Positions 60,285 to 64,000 of a stretch of DNA of 64,000 nucleotides are shown in pieces; the first letter of the stretch is position 1, and every line of letters starts with the position of its first letter. Source of the DNA: Paractinoplanes deccanensis (GTDB lineage Bacteria > Actinomycetota > Actinomycetes > Mycobacteriales > Micromonosporaceae); the NCBI RefSeq assembly GCF_016862115.1, contig NZ_BOMI01000013.1, forward strand, positions 1-64,000, written 5' to 3'. Under the pieces are notes generated by a model, which saw only the letters and a program-made list of their open reading frames with translations, was not told the DNA's origin and did not search any database. The position numbers and the translations under genes were made by a program.

Positions 60285-60659
60285 TCAGGCCGGGTCGACG
60301 ACGATGACCGTGATGCGGGCCGGGCGGCGGCTCAGGCGGTAGCGGATCACGCCGAAGCGGCCCGTCAACCAATACTTGCGGCCCAGGACCTTGGCGAAGT
60401 GGTCGCGCTCGGCGTCGTCGGCGATGCGGGCTCGGCCCTCGACCGTGGGGCCCTGCAGGTTGCCGCGGAAGTCGCAGGGGGCCACGGTGACGTGGGGGTT
60501 GTTGCGGACCCGCTTGACCTTCCACGAGTCGGTGGTGGTCCAGAACGCCACCCCGGAGCCGGCGGGCAGCACCCAGAGGGGCGTCGCGACACCCCGCCCG
60601 TCCTTGCGGAACGTGGTGAGCGACGCGTACTTCGCCGAACCGATCTCCTGGAGCGACAT
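60285..60659 (-). CDS. PPOX-class F420-dependent oxidoreductase
   Basis: A 124-residue single-domain split-barrel protein. The opening SAKYASLTTFRKDGRGVATPLWV and VAPCDFRGNLQGPTVEGRARI are characteristic of PPOX-class proteins annotated as F420-dependent in actinobacteria. Such enzymes use reduced F420 (or flavin/heme in relatives) to reduce small unsaturated substrates. The substrate is unknown. It ends 8 bases from the convergent kinase gene. Its presence supports an actinobacterial host that makes F420. Confidence 0.82.
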   Translation of the reverse strand: MSLQEIGSAKYASLTTFRKDGRGVATPLWVLPAGSGVAFWTTTDSWKVKRVRNNPHVTVAPCDFRGNLQGPTVEGRARIADDAERDHFAKVLGRKYWLTGRFGVIRYRLSRRPARITVIVVDPA

Positions 60660-60684
60660 GATCCCACCGTAGCCGCCGCGGCGA

Positions 60685-62022
60685 TCACCGGCTCAGCAGG
60701 CGGGCCAGCGCGTCGACGGCCGGGGTGTCGCCGGGCTCGGTGTCGAGGTCGCGCCCGAGCCATGCGGTGAGCTGGGGGAGGACGGAGGGCATGACCGCCA
60801 CGGTCGCGGGGCTCTCCCTCGTGCTGTCCCGGCCCGCGGGCATGCGGCACCAGTTCCACCAGAGGTCGTCGGCGCCGGCGTTGCGGGGATCGGCGCAGCG
60901 GTCATGGAAGTCGAGCAGCCGGCGGAACTCGTCGCCGCGCAGGCGGACCACGAGCGGGGCGGCGCGGGTGCCGAAGACCCGCGTCACGTCGAGGGCGGTG
61001 ACGTCGCCGGCGCACAGGGCGCCCACCGCGCCGTCGAGGGGCGCCTGGGTGCCGTGCTTGCCCGGCGGGACCAGCGCCGCGTCCGCCCCGGTGGCCCGGC
61101 GCAGCGCGGTGGCGACGAGGTCGGGCAGGTAGTGGCGCGCGCCGGTGCGGGTGAGCCAGGTGTGGTCCAGCCGGGCCACCACTCGCGCCGCGGCCTCGTC
61201 CAGGGCCTCCACCGCCTCGGTGCGCGCCGCGGGGCGCTCCGGCGGGACGGGATACGAGCCGCGGACCACCGCGGACGCGGGGTCGTCGAGCAGGTCGGCG
61301 ACCAGCACGGTCGAGGCGAACGCGAACGGGTGGGCGACCGGCACCCCGTCGACGGCACCCGCCCAGCCGGCGGGCGTGTGACCGCCGAGCACCAGATCGA
61401 CCTGCGCAAGCCACGGCCGTACCAGAGCGGCCAGCCGGTCGGCCCGCGTGTGCACGGGCCGGTCGCCGTCCGCCGGCCACCACGCCACGCCGTCGTGCAC
61501 CACCGCCACGACCCAGCGCGCACCGGCGGCGCGCAGCCCCCGGGCATGCGCCGTGACCCGTTCCGTCCCATCGTCGTACGGCCGGGGAGCCCCGGTGAAC
61601 TCGTGGATCCAGGGGTTCGTCAACCCGATCACGCCGAGCCCTCCGGCCCCGGTGTCGATCAGCGCGCACGGCGCAAGGCCGGCGTCGGCGTTGGCGCACA
61701 GCAGCGGAAAGCCGGGCGGCGACGCGGGCAGCCCGTCGTCGAAGTCGTGGTTGCCGGCGGCCGCGGCGTCGATGGGCAGGCCCGTCACCTCGTCCCACGG
61801 CCGCCGGCCCAGAAGGGCCTCCACCGGGCCCACGGTCAGGTCGCCGGCGTCGAGCCACACCGTGGGCCGGCGCCGCCGTTCGCGGTCGAGCAGGGCGGCC
61901 ACGCCGGCCGGCGTACCGCCGAGGCCGTGGCTGGTGGTCATCGGCACGAGGGCGAAACCCAGGTCGGTGGTGGCCAGCACGCGGACGGCGGTGCCGGGCA
62001 CGGGCGGCGGCAAGGGGTCCAT
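60685..62022 (-). CDS. Metallophosphoesterase / 5'-nucleotidase-like protein
   Basis: A 445-residue calcineurin-like phosphoesterase with a C-terminal 5'-nucleotidase domain. Visible metal motifs are WLDAGDLTVG, AAGNHDFDDG, VVAVVHDG and LVLGGHTPAG. The first family motif, usually DxH, reads TTDLG, so one histidine metal ligand seems missing. The C-terminal domain has LDVTRVFGTRAAPLVVRLRGDEFRRLL (about residues 345-372), typical of the nucleotidase substrate domain. No signal peptide is seen, so it is probably cytoplasmic. It is the only gene in its transcript, divergent from the DUF1295 gene. Confidence 0.82.
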   Translation of the reverse strand: MDPLPPPVPGTAVRVLATTDLGFALVPMTTSHGLGGTPAGVAALLDRERRRRPTVWLDAGDLTVGPVEALLGRRPWDEVTGLPIDAAAAGNHDFDDGLPASPPGFPLLCANADAGLAPCALIDTGAGGLGVIGLTNPWIHEFTGAPRPYDDGTERVTAHARGLRAAGARWVVAVVHDGVAWWPADGDRPVHTRADRLAALVRPWLAQVDLVLGGHTPAGWAGAVDGVPVAHPFAFASTVLVADLLDDPASAVVRGSYPVPPERPAARTEAVEALDEAAARVVARLDHTWLTRTGARHYLPDLVATALRRATGADAALVPPGKHGTQAPLDGAVGALCAGDVTALDVTRVFGTRAAPLVVRLRGDEFRRLLDFHDRCADPRNAGADDLWWNWCRMPAGRDSTRESPATVAVMPSVLPQLTAWLGRDLDTEPGDTPAVDALARLLSR

Positions 62023-62054
62023 CGTCGCAGGCTAACGGGCCGTACGCTTCGACG

Positions 62055-62945
62055 ATGGTGATCGATCGCGCCGGGCGGCGGGCGGGGTTCGCCGTCGTCG
62101 TGCTCGCGTACGGGCTGGCGGGCCTCGCGGCGTGGGGCGCCGCTGTGGCCGTCGGCGGTGCGCCTCCGCTGGTGGTCACGCTGGTGGCCGATCTCGCGGC
62201 GACCGTCGTGGTGTTCCTGGCCAGTGTGGTCGTGGCGAACGCGAGCCTCTACGACCCGTACTGGAGTGTCGCGCCGCCGGTGATCGTGGTGGCCTGGGTC
62301 GTGTGGCAGGGCGGGCTGACCGGGCGGCAGGTCGCGCTGCTGGTGGTCGTGTTCGCGTGGGCGGTGCGGCTGACCGCGAACTGGGCGGTCTCCTGGCGGG
62401 GGCTGGCGCACGAGGACTGGCGGTACGTGCGATTGCGTGACCAGCGGCCGTCGTGGCTGCCGTTCTGGGTGGTGAGCCTGACCGGCATCCAGCTGATGCC
62501 GACGCTCGTGGTCTTCGCCGGCCTGCTGCCCGTCTGGCCGGCGGTGACGGTCACCGGCCGGCCGTGGGGTCTGCTGGACGCCGCCGCCGTCCTGGTCGGC
62601 CTCGGCGCCGTCGTCATCGAGGGGGTCGCCGACCGGCAGATGCGCCGCTTCACGCGCGACCCCGCCAACCACGGCCGGGTGAACGACCGGGGCCTGTGGC
62701 GCTGTTCGCGCCATCCCAACTACCTCGGCGAGATCACCTTCTGGTGGGCGATGTGGCTGTTCGCCCTGGCCGCCGCGCCGAACTGGTGGTGGACGGTCGC
62801 CGGCCCGGCCGTCATGGTGCTGCTCTTCGTCTTCGTCAGCGTCCCGTTGATGGACCGCCGGTCGCTGGAGCGCCGTCCGGGCTACGCCGGCTACATGCGC
62901 CGCGTGCCGCCCCTGCTGCCGTTTCCGGTGCGCCCCGGGGCGTGA
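62055..62945 (+). CDS. DUF1295-family membrane protein (steroid-reductase-like fold)
   Basis: A 296-residue membrane protein with about seven hydrophobic helices. The DUF1295 signature is clear: NASLYDPYWSVAPP near residue 65, HEDWRYVRLRDQ near 122 and the cofactor-binding C-terminal stretch GLWRCSRHPNYLGEITFWW near 213. The family is related to steroid 5-alpha-reductases and isoprenylcysteine methyltransferases, and may use NADPH. The substrate is unknown. It is convergent with the secreted protein gene at the window end, with a terminator-like hairpin between. Confidence 0.88.
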   Translation: MVIDRAGRRAGFAVVVLAYGLAGLAAWGAAVAVGGAPPLVVTLVADLAATVVVFLASVVVANASLYDPYWSVAPPVIVVAWVVWQGGLTGRQVALLVVVFAWAVRLTANWAVSWRGLAHEDWRYVRLRDQRPSWLPFWVVSLTGIQLMPTLVVFAGLLPVWPAVTVTGRPWGLLDAAAVLVGLGAVVIEGVADRQMRRFTRDPANHGRVNDRGLWRCSRHPNYLGEITFWWAMWLFALAAAPNWWWTVAGPAVMVLLFVFVSVPLMDRRSLERRPGYAGYMRRVPPLLPFPVRPGA

Positions 62946-63051
62946 CACCCCGCAACCGGCGGTTGCTCTTCCCGGCGAACGTGGCGCCCGAGGTGGCGCG
63001 GCAGTGGCAGGCGCGGAACAGCCTGGTCACCACCGCGCCCACCGAAGCCAC

Positions 63052-63070
63052 CGCGCCCACCGTGGGCGCG
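63052..63070. terminator. Bidirectional terminator-like hairpin
   Basis: CGCGCCCA (63052-63059) and TGGGCGCG (63063-63070) form a perfect 8-base GC-rich stem with a 3-base loop, between the ends of two convergent genes. No U-run follows on either side, as is usual for strong GC stems in actinomycetes. Position and strength support a terminator. Confidence 0.55.
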
Positions 63071-63074
63071 TGAC

Positions 63075-64000
63075 TCACCGGCCGGTCTCGGTCGGCGTCT
63101 CGATCGGCTTGGCGTCGCTCGTGATGCCGAGGCCGTGCAGGGCCGGGGACGTCCCGGCCCGGCCGCGGGTCAGCTCGACGCGGTACTGCGCGTAGCGGGA
63201 GCCGCCCACGACCCGGTCGCCCTGGCCCACCTGCTTCCAGGCGGTCCAGCCGGCGCCCGGCGCCGAGGTGCTGCCGGTGCGGACCCACACCCGCACGCTC
63301 GCGCCGGCGGGCACGGTCGCCTGGTAGGAGAGCCGGTCCCAGGTGACCATCTGGCCGGCGTCGAGCACCCGGGACACCATGCTTCCGCTGCGGGCGCCGG
63401 TGGCCAGCCGTACGCCGTCGGCGGCGACCGTGGTGCCGTTCGCCCTGCCGGTGCGCAGCGCGGGCACCGTGTGGTCGGCCACCCCGGCGGCGGTGGAGAC
63501 GAAGGTGCCCGCCGGCGACACGGTCACGTTGCCGGAGCGGTCGGTGACCCGTACCCGGAAGTGATGGGTGGTCTGCGGATCGAGGCCGGTCACCGTGGCG
63601 GTGTGCTGCCGGCCGGTCAGGTCGGCGGGCCAGTCCTGGCCGTCCACCTCCAGCGTCGTGGCGGCCGGCTCGTTCGTGCTCCACGAGACCGTCGCCGTGC
63701 CGTCCGGGCGGGCCACGACGGCGATGTCCGAGACGGCCGGCGCGACGGAGTCCGGAGCGGGCGTGGCCTGCCGCTGCTGGGGCGCGGCAGCGGGTGCGGC
63801 GGTCGCGTAGGTGGCCACGTGGGCGCCCGGCGCGGCGGTGAACATCGCGTACTCCACCCCCTTGATCGTCGTACGGGTGAACGGCACCGCCGTGCCCGCA
63901 CGGGTCAGCGTGGTCAGGGCGCGGCCGTCCGAGCCGAGGGTGGGCACCATGCCGGTGAGCCCGTTCGCGCCGGTGCCGACGTTCACCGTGAACGACAGCG
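63075..64000 (-). CDS. Secreted protein with fibronectin type III-like domain, C-terminal part only
   Basis: The gene runs off the right edge of the window; the open frame continues to position 64000, so only about the last 308 residues are visible and the start is missing. The visible part contains a linker rich in Ala, Pro and Gln, then a fibronectin type III-like domain (VSDIAVVARPDGTATVSW, ATVTGLDPQTTHHFRVRVTD), and a C-terminal beta-sandwich with VRVWVRTGSTSAPGAGWTAW and YAQYRVELTRG, as in carbohydrate- or wall-associated proteins. The N-terminal catalytic domain, if any, lies outside the window. Function cannot be given. Confidence 0.75.
   Translation of the reverse strand, partial: LSFTVNVGTGANGLTGMVPTLGSDGRALTTLTRAGTAVPFTRTTIKGVEYAMFTAAPGAHVATYATAAPAAAPQQRQATPAPDSVAPAVSDIAVVARPDGTATVSWSTNEPAATTLEVDGQDWPADLTGRQHTATVTGLDPQTTHHFRVRVTDRSGNVTVSPAGTFVSTAAGVADHTVPALRTGRANGTTVAADGVRLATGARSGSMVSRVLDAGQMVTWDRLSYQATVPAGASVRVWVRTGSTSAPGAGWTAWKQVGQGDRVVGGSRYAQYRVELTRGRAGTSPALHGLGITSDAKPIETPTETGR

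Overview
The window is 64 kb of very GC-rich, gene-dense DNA. It has many GTG and TTG starts, 4-base start/stop overlaps, several apparently leaderless promoters (a TAnnnT box about 7 bases before the start codon), an F420-type PPOX oxidoreductase and a perfect CelR-type cellulase operator. Together these point to a filamentous actinomycete, most likely in or near the Micromonosporaceae (Actinoplanes-like). The genus is an inference. I see no rRNA, tRNA, CRISPR array, intact insertion sequence or replication origin. Intergenic space is short; the longest gap, about 310 bases before 12644, holds a hairpin and a candidate promoter.

Layout. 0-1.7 kb: accessory genes (RNase HI-like protein, a solitary HslV/proteasome-type Ntn peptidase, a small membrane protein). 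1.8-9.7 kb: a complete amino-sugar island. An RpiR regulator, lipoprotein binding protein, two permeases, a cytoplasmic GH20 hexosaminidase and a Tat-exported glycosidase-like protein run leftward, with a BadF-type sugar kinase divergent. 9.75-10.4 kb: FitAB toxin-antitoxin. 10.4-13.9 kb: SDR/XRE regulator pair and small enzymes. 14-17.4 kb: secreted proteins. 17.4-20.9 kb: a FecBCE-type ABC importer with an embedded methyltransferase, preceded by a leaderless promoter and a Zur-box-like palindrome; a P450 is divergent. 22.2-26.4 kb: prfC, TetR and a Baeyer-Villiger monooxygenase. 26.5-27.6 kb: a Phd/VapC pair and a broken IS30 fragment.

27.7-38.6 kb is the most interesting block: a second amino-sugar island that looks like an actinobacterial counterpart of the Bacillus murQ-murR-murP-amiE-nagZ-namZ locus. 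A secreted serine hydrolase (AmiE-like) and an NgcEFG-type ABC importer run leftward. NagZ (GH3) and NamZ (GH171/DUF1343) run rightward, followed by a convergent BadF-type kinase and then murR-murQ. The reading is that muropeptides are trimmed outside the cell, the freed sugars enter by ABC transport instead of a PTS, a kinase supplies the phosphate, and MurQ converts MurNAc-6-P to GlcNAc-6-P.

38.7-47.9 kb: a GNAT enzyme, small and large membrane proteins, then an epimerase divergent from an overlapping operon of GT2, DUF2064 transferase, methyltransferase, cytochrome b/sulfite-oxidase-like fusion and membrane protein, followed by an OmpR-type two-component system. A shared CGTAAG motif lies upstream of both the operon and the regulator gene. 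47.9-55.6 kb: CelR-controlled GH5-CBM2 cellulase, an ABC-2 exporter beside a NarL-type two-component system, a DEAD-box helicase and a cyclase-family hydrolase. 55.6-64 kb: an envelope group (VWA-like protein, class F sortase, internally duplicated exported protein, non-RD serine/threonine kinase), a PPOX enzyme, a metallophosphoesterase, a DUF1295 membrane protein and the C-terminal part of a fibronectin-type secreted protein cut by the window edge.
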